The translations under genes and the position numbers were made by a program. A model generated the notes under the pieces. The model saw only the letters and a program-made list of their open reading frames with translations, did no database searches and was not told where the DNA came from. This document shows, in pieces, positions 1 to 7,208 of a DNA stretch of 64,000 nt. The DNA is from Promicromonospora iranensis. Its GTDB lineage: Bacteria; Actinomycetota; Actinomycetes; Actinomycetales; Cellulomonadaceae. The first letter of the stretch is position 1; every line of letters starts with the position of its first letter. The DNA is taken from NCBI RefSeq assembly GCF_028994775.1, contig NZ_JAJQMN010000001.1, positions 496,001 through 560,000 on the forward strand. The letters are read 5' to 3'.

Positions 1-531
1 GGCGGCCTTGGCCGCCGGCTTCTTCCGCGTGCTCGGGGCGGCCTCGTCGAGGTCGACGTCGACCTCGTCGACGTCGCTCAGCTCGATGTCGTCGACCTCG
101 TCGGCGTCCTTCGGCTTCGCGGTGGAGCGGGCCGGAGCCTTCTTCGCGGGAGCCTTCGCGGCGGTCGAGCGGGTGCGTCGAGCAGGCTTCGCGTCGGCGT
201 CGCCGTCGGCGGGCGCCTTGGCGGCGACGGCGGAAGAGCGGGTCGCCGCGGCGGCGGCAACCTTCGTCACGGTAGGTAGTCCGACCTGCACACCGGCGTT
301 GGCCAGTGCGCGCAGCACCGCCTTGAGCCGCTTGGCGTCACCAACCTCCGCGGTCTCGCATGCTCGCCGGAAGCTCTCGGCGTCGACCGAGCCGTCGGCG
401 GCGCCTTGAGCGAGGAGCTCCTGCAGGGCAGGATGCTCGAACTCTCGGGGCAGGTTGTCGCGTGCAGGGACAGGAGCGGTGTCCTGGGGGGCTTTCAGCG
501 GAGTGGGCGCCACAAACCGACCTTTCGGCAT
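1..531 (-). CDS. sigA: Principal RNA polymerase sigma factor, N-terminal part (runs off left edge)
   Basis: Only the first 177 residues are in the window. Residues about 28-82 form a helical block of the sigma region 1.1 type, the autoinhibitory domain of group 1 sigma factors. An Ala/Lys/Pro-rich stretch (about 85-150) and an acidic run (DEVDDIELSDVDEVD) follow, as in actinobacterial RpoD/SigA. The conserved DNA-binding regions 2-4 lie outside the window, so identity rests on region 1.1, composition and the neighbourhood. ATG at 531 was chosen; the frame is open only back to the stop at 595-597 and offers no better start. No clear Shine-Dalgarno is seen. Role if correct: promoter recognition for housekeeping genes. 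Confidence 0.78.
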   Translation of the reverse strand, partial: MPKGRFVAPTPLKAPQDTAPVPARDNLPREFEHPALQELLAQGAADGSVDAESFRRACETAEVGDAKRLKAVLRALANAGVQVGLPTVTKVAAAAATRSSAVAAKAPADGDADAKPARRTRSTAAKAPAKKAPARSTAKPKDADEVDDIELSDVDEVDVDLDEAAPSTRKKPAAKAA

Positions 532-942
532 TCGAGGGGGCGGTGTACCGCCGGCGGGGCCTTCACTGGACCTTCTTCTTCCGCCGACGAACAGTTATAT
601 TGTACCGTCGACATCCCTGTACGCCGCGACGAACGTGGCGATATGGGCAAAGTCAGTGCGAAGTCACGTCGGGCGGGGCAGCCCCGCGGATGTATCTGAT
701 TTCGCGTGCCAAGAGTCAACGAACGGGACCGCCCGACCATTCCCGGCTCCGCGGACGCGCCCTGGACCAGGCTTTCGACCGGGTACGGGACCGGGCTCTG
801 GACCGGACCGTGCACACGGCGGAGCCACGCAGACGCAGCTCACGCGGGCACGACTACCAGGCAGAACTGCTGGGCAGAACTACTGGGCAGTGCACCGGGG
901 CCCGGCCACGCGACAGAGCGCGTCAGAGGGCGACAGGGCGCT
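532..942. other. Gene-free spacer between sigA and the stress protein
   Basis: About 410 bases without a convincing gene. It holds the likely sigA promoter and leader, a block rich in GACCGG/CCGGACC words (about 765-815), and two 13-bp tandem units GGCAGAACTRCTG (860-885) followed by a third, degenerate one. Open frames crossing it have no recognisable protein content. Confidence 0.5.
599..604 (-). promoter_or_regulatory. Possible -10 box of sigA
   Basis: TACAAT on the minus strand lies in a short AT-rich pocket (591-604), about 68 bases upstream of the chosen sigA start. No convincing -35 box is visible at normal spacing. Confidence 0.4.
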
Positions 943-1308
943 TCAGACCTTCACGGCCAGCACCGGGCACGGTGCCTCGACGAGAATCCGCTGCGCGCCC
1001 GCGCCCAGGATGAGCTTGCCGACGGGGCTGCGCTTACGCAGGCCGATCACGATGAGCTCGGCACCGGTGCTCGTTGCGGTGCGGATCAGGTCCTCGGCGA
1101 GGTCGCCGGTGCCGTGCTCCACCCGAACGTCGACCTCGCCGGCGAGCCTGCGGACGAGCTCGTCGGCCTCGGCCCGGCACTCGTCCTCCGGGCGCTTGCC
1201 GTTGGTGACGACGACCAGCGGGACGTTGCGCTCCCGGGCCTCGGAAACTGCGGAACTGAGAGCCTCTTGGCCTTCGGGCGTGGCGAGTTGGCCGACGACG
1301 ATCGTCAT
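943..1308 (-). CDS. Universal stress protein (UspA) domain protein
   Basis: A 121-residue single Usp domain. The end carries the family ATP-binding region: a glycine-rich loop (VIGLRKRSPVGKLILGAGAQ) followed by RILVEAPCPVLAVKV, the usual last beta strand. Usp proteins bind ATP or act as stress-responsive adaptors in the cytoplasm; the specific role here is unknown. ATG at 1308 was chosen because the longer frame (to 1443) has an Arg-rich non-Usp extension that overlaps the DUF4192 gene. It lies 40 bp downstream of that gene on the same strand. A TAGCGT box (minus strand, 1317-1322) sits 8 nt before the ATG, so it may have its own, possibly leaderless, promoter. Confidence 0.88.
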   Translation of the reverse strand: MTIVVGQLATPEGQEALSSAVSEARERNVPLVVVTNGKRPEDECRAEADELVRRLAGEVDVRVEHGTGDLAEDLIRTATSTGAELIVIGLRKRSPVGKLILGAGAQRILVEAPCPVLAVKV

Positions 1309-1348
1309 GTCCACCGACGCTACCGCACGTGGCGGCCCCGTCAGTGCC

Positions 1349-2815
1349 TCACACGGCGGCAGCCTCCTCCGATTCGGCCTCGCCGCGGAACGAGCCCTGC
1401 TCGCGGCGGACCCAGCCCGGCGGGACTCCCCCGACGATCGCACCGCGCAGCAGCAGCGCGAGCCGGTAGTCCGGGTCCACGCCGAGCGCGTCGGACACCC
1501 GCTCGGTCGCCAGCCCGCCGTCGCCGTGCCACCACGCGACGAGCGCCAGCAGCAGGTATGCAGGCGCCCGCCGGTTCCGCGGCACGTGCGTGACCACCGC
1601 CTCCAGGACCTGGCGTGCCGCCTGCGTGATGGCCTCGTCCGGCGGGACGCCCTGCTCCGGGTCGACGATCCGGGCCAGCACCGCCCCCGTCGCCATGTCC
1701 GTGTCGCCGTCCACCTGCCGCTGCGCGGTCCGCAGCGCCGTCTCCTCGGTGCCCGGCGCCAGGCTCAGCAGCACGGCATCCCGCACGGGCGTGTCCGCCA
1801 GCGCCGCGCCGATCTTGCCGAGGTCGACCGGCGACAGCGACATGGGCTGCCCGGGCGCGGTGCCGGCCACCTGACGCACCGCGGAACGCCACAGGCCTAG
1901 GCTCTCGGCACCCCACTCCCCCAGCGCCCGCTCCGCGCGGAGGGCCTGCGCCTCGATCGCTCGCGAGCCGAAGGCAGCACCCGGACGCCGCTCGGGGCGC
2001 GCGGCCGAGGCGGACGGGGTCCCGTGATCCATCCGTGCCGCCCGGTCGACGGGCCCGCCCCCATCCGGGAACCTGGTGTCGTTGAGCAGCCGCCGGTAGG
2101 TGTCGGTCCAGCGGGCTGCGGCCTTCCGGGCCTGGGTACGGGCCGTCTCGGGCACGGCGCGCAGGGAGTACCGCTCCTCGCGGGTACCGGCGACCGTGCG
2201 GCCCTCCAGCACCATGTGGGCGGCGACCCGGCTGCTCTTCAGCAGGGACAGCGGCCGGCCCTCGGCCGGGCAGCACGTCGGGTCGGCGCAGTCGAGCGCC
2301 CGGAAGCCCGTGGGTGCCACGAGCCACACCTCGGTCCCGGGGAGCCGGCGCTCCAGCCGTGCCCTCAGCAGGTCGACGGCGCGCCGCGCGGCTCCCGACG
2401 GCGCGGCGGGGTCGGTGGCGGTGTACAGCACGACCACCGCGCGGTCCGCGCCGTCGGCCACCACGTGGTCGGCGAGCCAGCGGGCGGTCGCCGCACCGTC
2501 GGGCCCCTGGGGGTCGTCCGGCTGCCGCAGGCGGAGGTCGTCCAGGTCGACCCGGGCCACGAGCCCTACGCGCTGGCGCGGCCCGGTCAGGCTGACCGCG
2601 ACGACGGACTCGGCGGGTTCGAAACCGAGCCGGTACGGGATGTAGGCAAGCAGGTCCTCGGGCCCCGCGACGCGGACGACCGTGGCGTTCGGCACCGCCG
2701 GTCGCCGACCGAGGTTCTTCGAGGCCCTGTTGTTCGAGGCCCTGTTGTTCGAGGTGATGTTCGAGGCCCTGTTGTTCGAGGTGATGTTCTTCGAGGTGAC
2801 GTCCTTGGGGTCCAT
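1349..2815 (-). CDS. DUF4192 family protein with Asn/Ser-rich repeat N-terminus
   Basis: A 488-residue protein of unknown function. The DUF4192 hallmark (PEDLLAYIPYRLGFEPAESV, then VGLVARVDLDDL) begins near residue 50; DUF4192 proteins are found in actinobacteria, often next to sigA. ATG at 2815 was chosen over the longer frame to 2914, whose extra residues look like non-coding sequence. Residues about 5-32 are a repeat of NNRASN and ITSN words encoded by a DNA minisatellite (2718-2801); Asn-rich repeats are unusual in such GC-rich DNA. TGGGAT lies 6 nt before the ATG, a weak leaderless-type box. Function unknown. Confidence 0.82.
   Translation of the reverse strand: MDPKDVTSKNITSNNRASNITSNNRASNNRASKNLGRRPAVPNATVVRVAGPEDLLAYIPYRLGFEPAESVVAVSLTGPRQRVGLVARVDLDDLRLRQPDDPQGPDGAATARWLADHVVADGADRAVVVLYTATDPAAPSGAARRAVDLLRARLERRLPGTEVWLVAPTGFRALDCADPTCCPAEGRPLSLLKSSRVAAHMVLEGRTVAGTREERYSLRAVPETARTQARKAAARWTDTYRRLLNDTRFPDGGGPVDRAARMDHGTPSASAARPERRPGAAFGSRAIEAQALRAERALGEWGAESLGLWRSAVRQVAGTAPGQPMSLSPVDLGKIGAALADTPVRDAVLLSLAPGTEETALRTAQRQVDGDTDMATGAVLARIVDPEQGVPPDEAITQAARQVLEAVVTHVPRNRRAPAYLLLALVAWWHGDGGLATERVSDALGVDPDYRLALLLRGAIVGGVPPGWVRREQGSFRGEAESEEAAAV
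2718..2801. repeat. Compound minisatellite inside the DUF4192 gene
   Basis: Three copies of a 15-bp unit TTCGAGGCCCTGTTG (2718, 2733, 2760) alternate with 12-bp units TTCGAGGTGATG/TTCGAGGTGACG (2748, 2775, 2790). All units are multiples of three, so copy changes keep the reading frame. Confidence 0.9.
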
Positions 2816-2931
2816 GCGTCGATCCCAGCCGCCCCGCGGGACCGTGGCGCGCCCAGGAGGGCCGTGTGGACAACGGATCTCCTGTGGTCGGGCCAGGACC
2901 CGCGTGCTGTCCACGTGAGGGTCTCTCCGGC

Positions 2932-2937
2932 TACGGT
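2932..2937 (+). promoter_or_regulatory. Leaderless -10 box (lipoprotein)
   Basis: TACGGT followed by 7 nt and then ATG at 2945, which places the transcription start at or beside the start codon. Confidence 0.55.
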
Positions 2938-2944
2938 GTCCGAC

Positions 2945-3532
2945 ATGCCTCGTCTCGCCACCGCCCGCCGCACGGCAGCGCTCGCCGCCGCTGTCGGTCT
3001 GGCGCTCGCGACCGCGGGGTGCGGCACCGGGGCAGGGCCTGGGGCGTCGGCCGCCATCACGGAGAGCACGCCGGAGCCCCGTGCCGCGGTGTCCGGCGGT
3101 CCGGCCGAGCTGCCGACCTTCGACCCGTCGTCGGCCGTCGCCATCTACGCGGAGGGTTTCCCCACCGATCTGTTCCCGATGCCGGAGGGCGCCACCCTCC
3201 TCGCCTCGTCGGCGAGCCCCGTACCCGCCCCGAAGGACTCAAAGAACTCGAAGGACTCGAAGGCCAGCGGTGTCCCGATGACGCAGGTGACGCTCAACCT
3301 GGCCTCGAGCCTGCCGGCCAAGAAGGTCGTGGCGCAGGCGAAGCAGATCCTGGTCGAACAGGGCTTCAAGCAGATCGCGGCACCGGAGTCGAGCGGCCTG
3401 ACCGCGCAGACCGCCTTCCTGCGGGTCTCCAGGTCGAAGTCTGGTGAGGTCCAGGAGTCGCTCGTCGTGGGCGTGCTGGACGACGGTGAGCGCCGCCTCG
3501 CCTCGATCAGCGGTACCGTCCGTACCCCATAG
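2945..3532 (+). CDS. Predicted lipoprotein of unknown function
   Basis: A 195-residue exported protein. The N-terminus has an Arg-containing n-region, a hydrophobic core and the lipobox LATAGC with Cys26 as the lipidation site. The rest is soluble; residues about 55-195 show no family I recognise. A Ser/Lys/Asp repeat (DSKNSKDSK) lies near residue 100. The ATG at 2945 fits a leaderless promoter (TACGGT, 7 nt upstream); a GTG three codons earlier overlaps that box and is less likely. It ends 9 bp before the polyprenyl synthase start, but that gene has its own -10 box. Confidence 0.75.
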   Translation: MPRLATARRTAALAAAVGLALATAGCGTGAGPGASAAITESTPEPRAAVSGGPAELPTFDPSSAVAIYAEGFPTDLFPMPEGATLLASSASPVPAPKDSKNSKDSKASGVPMTQVTLNLASSLPAKKVVAQAKQILVEQGFKQIAAPESSGLTAQTAFLRVSRSKSGEVQESLVVGVLDDGERRLASISGTVRTP

Positions 3533-3535
3533 GCT
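3530..3535 (+). promoter_or_regulatory. Leaderless -10 box (polyprenyl synthase)
   Basis: TAGGCT, 6 nt before GTG at 3542. It overlaps the stop codon of the lipoprotein gene. Confidence 0.55.
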
Positions 3536-3541
3536 GGGGCC

Positions 3542-4708
3542 GTGTCAGTCTCTTCCACCCGTACCGATGCCCTGAACCCCGCGGCTGCCCAGAACCCCGC
3601 GGCTCTGCTCGACACCGAGAACCTCCGTGCCGACGTCGACGCCGCAGTGACCGCTCACCTCCGCCGGCTGACCGCCGAGGTCGGCGCGATCAGCCCGAGC
3701 GCCGAGGCCATGGTCGAGGAAGCAGCCGGGCTGCTGATGGGCGGCAAGCGGCTGCGGGCGGCGTTCTGCTACTGGTCCTTCCGTGCGCACGGCGGCTCCG
3801 CCGATCCGGCCGACCCCGCCCGGGTCGCCACGGTCCGGGTGGGCGCCGCGCTCGAGCTCTTCCAGGCAGCGGCGCTGCTGCACGACGACGTGATGGACAA
3901 CTCCGACACCCGCCGCGGCCGCCCCACCACGCACCGCGCGTTCGCCGCCAAGCATGCCGACGCCGGCTGGTCCGGCGAGCCCGTGCGGTTCGGCGACGCC
4001 GCAGCGATCCTGCTCGGGGACCTCGTGCTCCTCGCCGCCCAGCGTGAGCTGTCGGCGGCGCTCGCTCCGCTGCCCGCCGATGTCGCCGAGGCGGCCCGTG
4101 CCCGGTTCGACGCCATGCAGAGCGAGGTGGTCGTCGGCCAGTACCTGGACGTACTGGTCCAGGCCGAGCCCTGGGGCGACGACCCTGGGTCGGACGAGGA
4201 GCGTGCCCGGAAGGTGCTGCGCGCCAAGTCCGCCAGCTACTCGGTGGCCGCGCCGCTCGCCCTGGGCGCGCTGCTGGCCGGCCGGGGGACGGAGGCGGCG
4301 GCCGACATCGAGGCGGCCGGCCTGCCCCTCGGCGAGGCCTTCCAGCTCCGGGACGACGTGCTCGGCGTCTTCGGCGATCCCGCGGTCACGGGCAAGCCCG
4401 CGGGCGACGACCTGCGGGAGGGCAAGCGCACGGTGATCGTGGCGCGCACCCTTGCCCTGCTCCACGACCCGGACGGGCCGGAGGCAGCGACGCTGACCGC
4501 CGCGCTGGGCGACCCCGACCTCTCCGAGGAGGACGTCGCCCGGGTCCGCGAGGTCATCGTCGGCTCAGGTGCACTGGACGCGGTCGAGCAGCTGATCGCC
4601 GACCTGGCGGTCCGTGCCCACGCGCTGCTGGACCTCGCCCATCTGGCCGAGCCCGGGAAGGGCGTTCTCACCGACCTGGCTCACGCCGCCGTCGACCGGG
4701 CGGCCTGA
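3542..4708 (+). CDS. Polyprenyl (geranylgeranyl-type) diphosphate synthase
   Basis: 388 residues. Trans-prenyltransferases join isopentenyl diphosphate to allylic diphosphates to make isoprenoid chains for carotenoids, quinones or lipid carriers. The first Asp-rich motif is LLHDDVMDNSDTRRGRP and the second is FQLRDDVLGVFGD; GGKRLRAAFCYWSF matches the conserved IPP-binding segment near residue 65. Product chain length cannot be read from the sequence with confidence. GTG at 3542 follows a TAGGCT box by 6 nt, supporting leaderless expression. The 3' end meets the convergent pknL-type gene at a 14-bp tandem repeat. Confidence 0.92.
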   Translation: MSVSSTRTDALNPAAAQNPAALLDTENLRADVDAAVTAHLRRLTAEVGAISPSAEAMVEEAAGLLMGGKRLRAAFCYWSFRAHGGSADPADPARVATVRVGAALELFQAAALLHDDVMDNSDTRRGRPTTHRAFAAKHADAGWSGEPVRFGDAAAILLGDLVLLAAQRELSAALAPLPADVAEAARARFDAMQSEVVVGQYLDVLVQAEPWGDDPGSDEERARKVLRAKSASYSVAAPLALGALLAGRGTEAAADIEAAGLPLGEAFQLRDDVLGVFGDPAVTGKPAGDDLREGKRTVIVARTLALLHDPDGPEAATLTAALGDPDLSEEDVARVREVIVGSGALDAVEQLIADLAVRAHALLDLAHLAEPGKGVLTDLAHAAVDRAA

Positions 4709-4715
4709 ACGGTTC

Positions 4716-4771
4716 GGGTCACAGGGTCTGGGTCACGCGATCTGGGTCACAGGGTCTGGGTCACAGGGTCC
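4716..4771. repeat. 14-bp tandem repeat, four copies, at a convergent gene junction
   Basis: Units GGGTCACAGGGTCT, GGGTCACGCGATCT, GGGTCACAGGGTCT and GGGTCACAGGGTCC lie end to end. They begin 8 bp after the polyprenyl synthase stop, and the stop codon of the pknL-type gene (4761-4763) lies inside the last copy. Confidence 0.92.
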
Positions 4772-6665
4772 AGATGGTGACCGTGCCGCCCTGCTTCAGC
4801 TGTTCACCCGCGACCGGGTCGGTCTCCACGACGCCCTCGCCGAACAGCTCGCCGAAGCCGCGCAGCTCGACCTCGTAGCCGGCCTTCTCCAGCGTGTCCT
4901 GGGCGTCCTCGACGGACATCCCGACGACGTCGGGGACGGTGCCCTCCGGGCCCAGGCTGACGAACACCGTGACGGTGCCGCCCTCGGCGGCACCCTTGTC
5001 TCCGTCGGGCTCCGTCCAGATCACCGTGCCGGCCGGCGCCTCCTCGTCGAAGACGTCCTCCCGAGCGACCTTGAACTTCTCGGCGCTCAGCGCCGCGGTG
5101 GCATCGTCGACCTCCAGGCCCGCGACGTCGGGGACCGTGACGGGCGGCGGCCCGTCCGACACGGTGAGCCGCACACGCTCGTCGGTCGGCACCATGTCGC
5201 CGTCGCGGACCGACGCCCAGATGACCTCGTCCCGCGGGCCGTCGCTGGTGTACTCGCGCGAGACCTCGATGTCGGTCAGGCCCACGCCCTTGAGAGCGGC
5301 CCGTGCCGCACGCTCGTCCATGCCGACGAGGCCCGCCGGCGCCTCGGCCAGCTCCTGGCCGAGGGAGACCACCAGGCGCACCGGCTCGTCCCGGTGCCAG
5401 CGCTGCCCCTCGCCCGGGACCGCCGAGATGACCTCGCCCTCCGGCACGTCCGAGTCGTGCTGCTGCACGCTCGTCGGTCTCAGCCCTGCCGCGGTCAGCG
5501 CCTCCTCGGCCGCTTCCACGGTGACGCCCACCACGCCGTCGGGTACGACCGCGTAGGCGCCCGGGCCGCTCTCGGTGTACCACCAGGCGCCGAGGAGGAC
5601 CGCTATCAGCGCGAGGGCGAGCAGGACCTTGCTACCGCGCCGGGCCTTCGGCGCCGGCGGTGCCGCCGGCACCGGGGGCTGGGGCTGGGCCGGCTGGTGG
5701 GCCACCCAGCGCCCGGCCGCGGGCCGCTCCACCACGGCGGTACGCGCGGCCTTCACGGCGGCAGGCGACGGCGGCGGCGCCGCGCTGGCGGGGATGTCCA
5801 GCACCTCGTTCGGGATCCGCTGGAACGTGTTCCGGAGCGCGTCGAGCGCCATGGCGGCGTCACGGGGACGGCGGTCCGGGTCGCGGGCGGTGAGCGAACG
5901 GACGAGCAGGTCCAGCGGGCGCCCGAGGTGGCCGGCGAACGCGCTCACCGGCGGCACGTCGCTGTTGACGTGCGCGTACGCGACCTGGATGGGTCCCTCC
6001 CCCTCGTGGGGCAGGCGGCCGGTGAACATCTCGAACGCGAGGATGCCGACGGCGTACACGTCGGCGCGCATGTCGACGTGACCGGTCGAGATGGTCTCGG
6101 GAGCGAGGTAGGCGACGGTGCCCAGCACGGTGCCCGTGGTGGTGTTGGACACCTCGGAGACGGCGCGGGCCAGGCCGAAGTCCGCGACCTTGGGGCGGCC
6201 GGTGCCCGCCTCCAGCAGCACGTTCTCGGGCTTGATGTCGCGGTGCACGATCTCCTTGGCGTGCGCGGCGGCCAGCGCCGACAGGACCACGTCGAGGATC
6301 GCGAACGAACGGCGCAGCGTGAGGCTGCCGTCCCTGATCAGCTGGCGCAGGTTGGTGCCCGGCACGTACTCCATGGTCAGGTAGCGCATGTCGCCGTCGG
6401 TGCCCTGGTCGTAGACCGCCACGACACCGTGGTGCTGCAGGCCGGCCGCCGAGCGGGCCTCCCGCTCGAAGCGCTGCCGGAAGCTCGCGGCCTGCTCACC
6501 CTCCGCCAGGTGCGGGTGCATCACCTTGAGCGCGATCTCGCGGTTCAGGCGGCTGTCGTGCGCGCGGTACACCGTGGCCATGCCGCCGCGCGCCACGCGC
6601 GCGACTATCTCGTACCGCCCGTCGACCAGGCGGCCGATGAGAGGGTCTGCCGTCACCTGAGCCAC
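4761..6665 (-). CDS. pknL: PASTA-domain serine/threonine protein kinase, PknL-like
   Basis: 634 residues. The kinase domain (about 17-280) has a Gly-rich loop (RGGMATVYRAHD), the ATP lysine Lys47, the catalytic loop HRDIKPEN (141-148) and DFG at 162-164, so it should be active. A Pro/Ala-rich linker leads to one membrane helix (about 347-363), then four extracellular PASTA domains (372-634), which bind cell-wall fragments in this family. The divergent neighbour encodes an Rv2175c-like protein; in Mycobacterium tuberculosis PknL phosphorylates Rv2175c, which supports the name. GTG at 6665 was chosen over a frame open to 7106 because TACACT lies 6 nt upstream and the extension runs antisense to the neighbour. 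Confidence 0.9.
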   Translation of the reverse strand: MAQVTADPLIGRLVDGRYEIVARVARGGMATVYRAHDSRLNREIALKVMHPHLAEGEQAASFRQRFEREARSAAGLQHHGVVAVYDQGTDGDMRYLTMEYVPGTNLRQLIRDGSLTLRRSFAILDVVLSALAAAHAKEIVHRDIKPENVLLEAGTGRPKVADFGLARAVSEVSNTTTGTVLGTVAYLAPETISTGHVDMRADVYAVGILAFEMFTGRLPHEGEGPIQVAYAHVNSDVPPVSAFAGHLGRPLDLLVRSLTARDPDRRPRDAAMALDALRNTFQRIPNEVLDIPASAAPPPSPAAVKAARTAVVERPAAGRWVAHQPAQPQPPVPAAPPAPKARRGSKVLLALALIAVLLGAWWYTESGPGAYAVVPDGVVGVTVEAAEEALTAAGLRPTSVQQHDSDVPEGEVISAVPGEGQRWHRDEPVRLVVSLGQELAEAPAGLVGMDERAARAALKGVGLTDIEVSREYTSDGPRDEVIWASVRDGDMVPTDERVRLTVSDGPPPVTVPDVAGLEVDDATAALSAEKFKVAREDVFDEEAPAGTVIWTEPDGDKGAAEGGTVTVFVSLGPEGTVPDVVGMSVEDAQDTLEKAGYEVELRGFGELFGEGVVETDPVAGEQLKQGGTVTIWTL

Positions 6666-6671
6666 GGTGGG

Positions 6672-6677
6672 AGTGTA
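6672..6677 (-). promoter_or_regulatory. Leaderless -10 box (pknL)
   Basis: TACACT on the minus strand, 6 nt before the GTG at 6665. Confidence 0.55.
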
Positions 6678-6768
6678 CGGGGGACCACCCACGGCCCGAA
6701 TGAAACACTCATAGCGGGCGGGAGCCGTTGCCGGATCGTTGCGGCGCACAGGCCCACGCCCCGTCGCA

Positions 6769-6774
6769 TACCCT
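6769..6774 (+). promoter_or_regulatory. Leaderless -10 box (Rv2175c homologue)
   Basis: TACCCT, 6 nt before the GTG at 6781. With the box at 6672-6677 it makes a back-to-back pair in a 115-bp spacer. Confidence 0.55.
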
Positions 6775-6780
6775 TCTACC

Positions 6781-7146
6781 GTGACAGATCTCGACGCCCT
6801 CGTGGGCGAATGGCTGAACCTGCCCGACCTTGCCGAGACCCTCGGCATCGAGGTCGGCAAGGCGCGTGGCCTGGTCCGTGACCGGCACGTCGTCGGTATC
6901 AAGCGCGGCGAGCGCACCATCTTCGAGGTGCCCGCCAAGTTCGTGCTCCCGGAGGTCGACGGCCGCCCCGGTGTGATCCCGACCTTGCGCGGCACGGTGA
7001 TGGTGCTGGCCGACGGCGGTTTCAGCGACGAGGAGATCCTCGAGTGGCTGTTCACGCCGAACGACGAGCTCGGTGAGCAGCCGGTGGACGCCCTGATCAA
7101 CGGCAAGCGCGCCGCCGTGCGCCGGGTGGCGCAGACGCTGCTCTGA
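6781..7146 (+). CDS. Rv2175c-like winged-helix DNA-binding protein
   Basis: 121 residues. The first half carries a helix-turn-helix (LNLPDLAETLGIEVGKARGL, residues about 10-30) followed by a basic wing (RDRHVVGIKRGERTIFEVP); the second half is the helical C-terminal region seen in Rv2175c (FSDEEILEWLFTPNDELGEQ). In mycobacteria Rv2175c binds DNA and loses that ability when PknL phosphorylates its N-terminus. Here the short N-terminus begins with a Thr (VTDL), a possible phosphosite by analogy. GTG at 6781 is fixed by the TACCCT box 6 nt upstream. It sits divergent to the kinase gene, so the two may be co-regulated. Confidence 0.85.
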   Translation: MTDLDALVGEWLNLPDLAETLGIEVGKARGLVRDRHVVGIKRGERTIFEVPAKFVLPEVDGRPGVIPTLRGTVMVLADGGFSDEEILEWLFTPNDELGEQPVDALINGKRAAVRRVAQTLL

Positions 7147-7170
7147 CGGTCGGTGCTCCGCCGGTCTGTG

Positions 7171-7208
7171 CTCCGCCGGTCAATATCGGCCGGTCGCTAC
7201 CGGCGGAG
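7171..7208. terminator. Stem-loop at convergent junction (Rv2175c homologue / aroG)
   Basis: CTCCGCCGGT (7171-7180) pairs perfectly with ACCGGCGGAG (7199-7208) around an 18-nt loop; there is no U-tract. The stem overlaps the aroG stop codon. A 14-bp direct repeat GTGCTCCGCCGGTC (7153-7166 and 7168-7181) gives a second copy of the left arm. Confidence 0.55.

Noticed and set aside
455-1900. A 481-residue plus-strand frame across the sigA/stress-protein spacer
   Set aside because: Low-complexity Arg/Pro/Ser composition, antisense to the Usp and DUF4192 genes, with no ribosome site.
2718-2801. Regular repeats considered as a CRISPR array
   Set aside because: Units are 12-15 bp, directly adjacent without spacers, in frame within a gene; no cas genes nearby.
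4614-6881. A 755-residue plus-strand frame opposite the kinase gene
   Set aside because: It is antisense to a kinase with all catalytic motifs and has no recognisable protein content.
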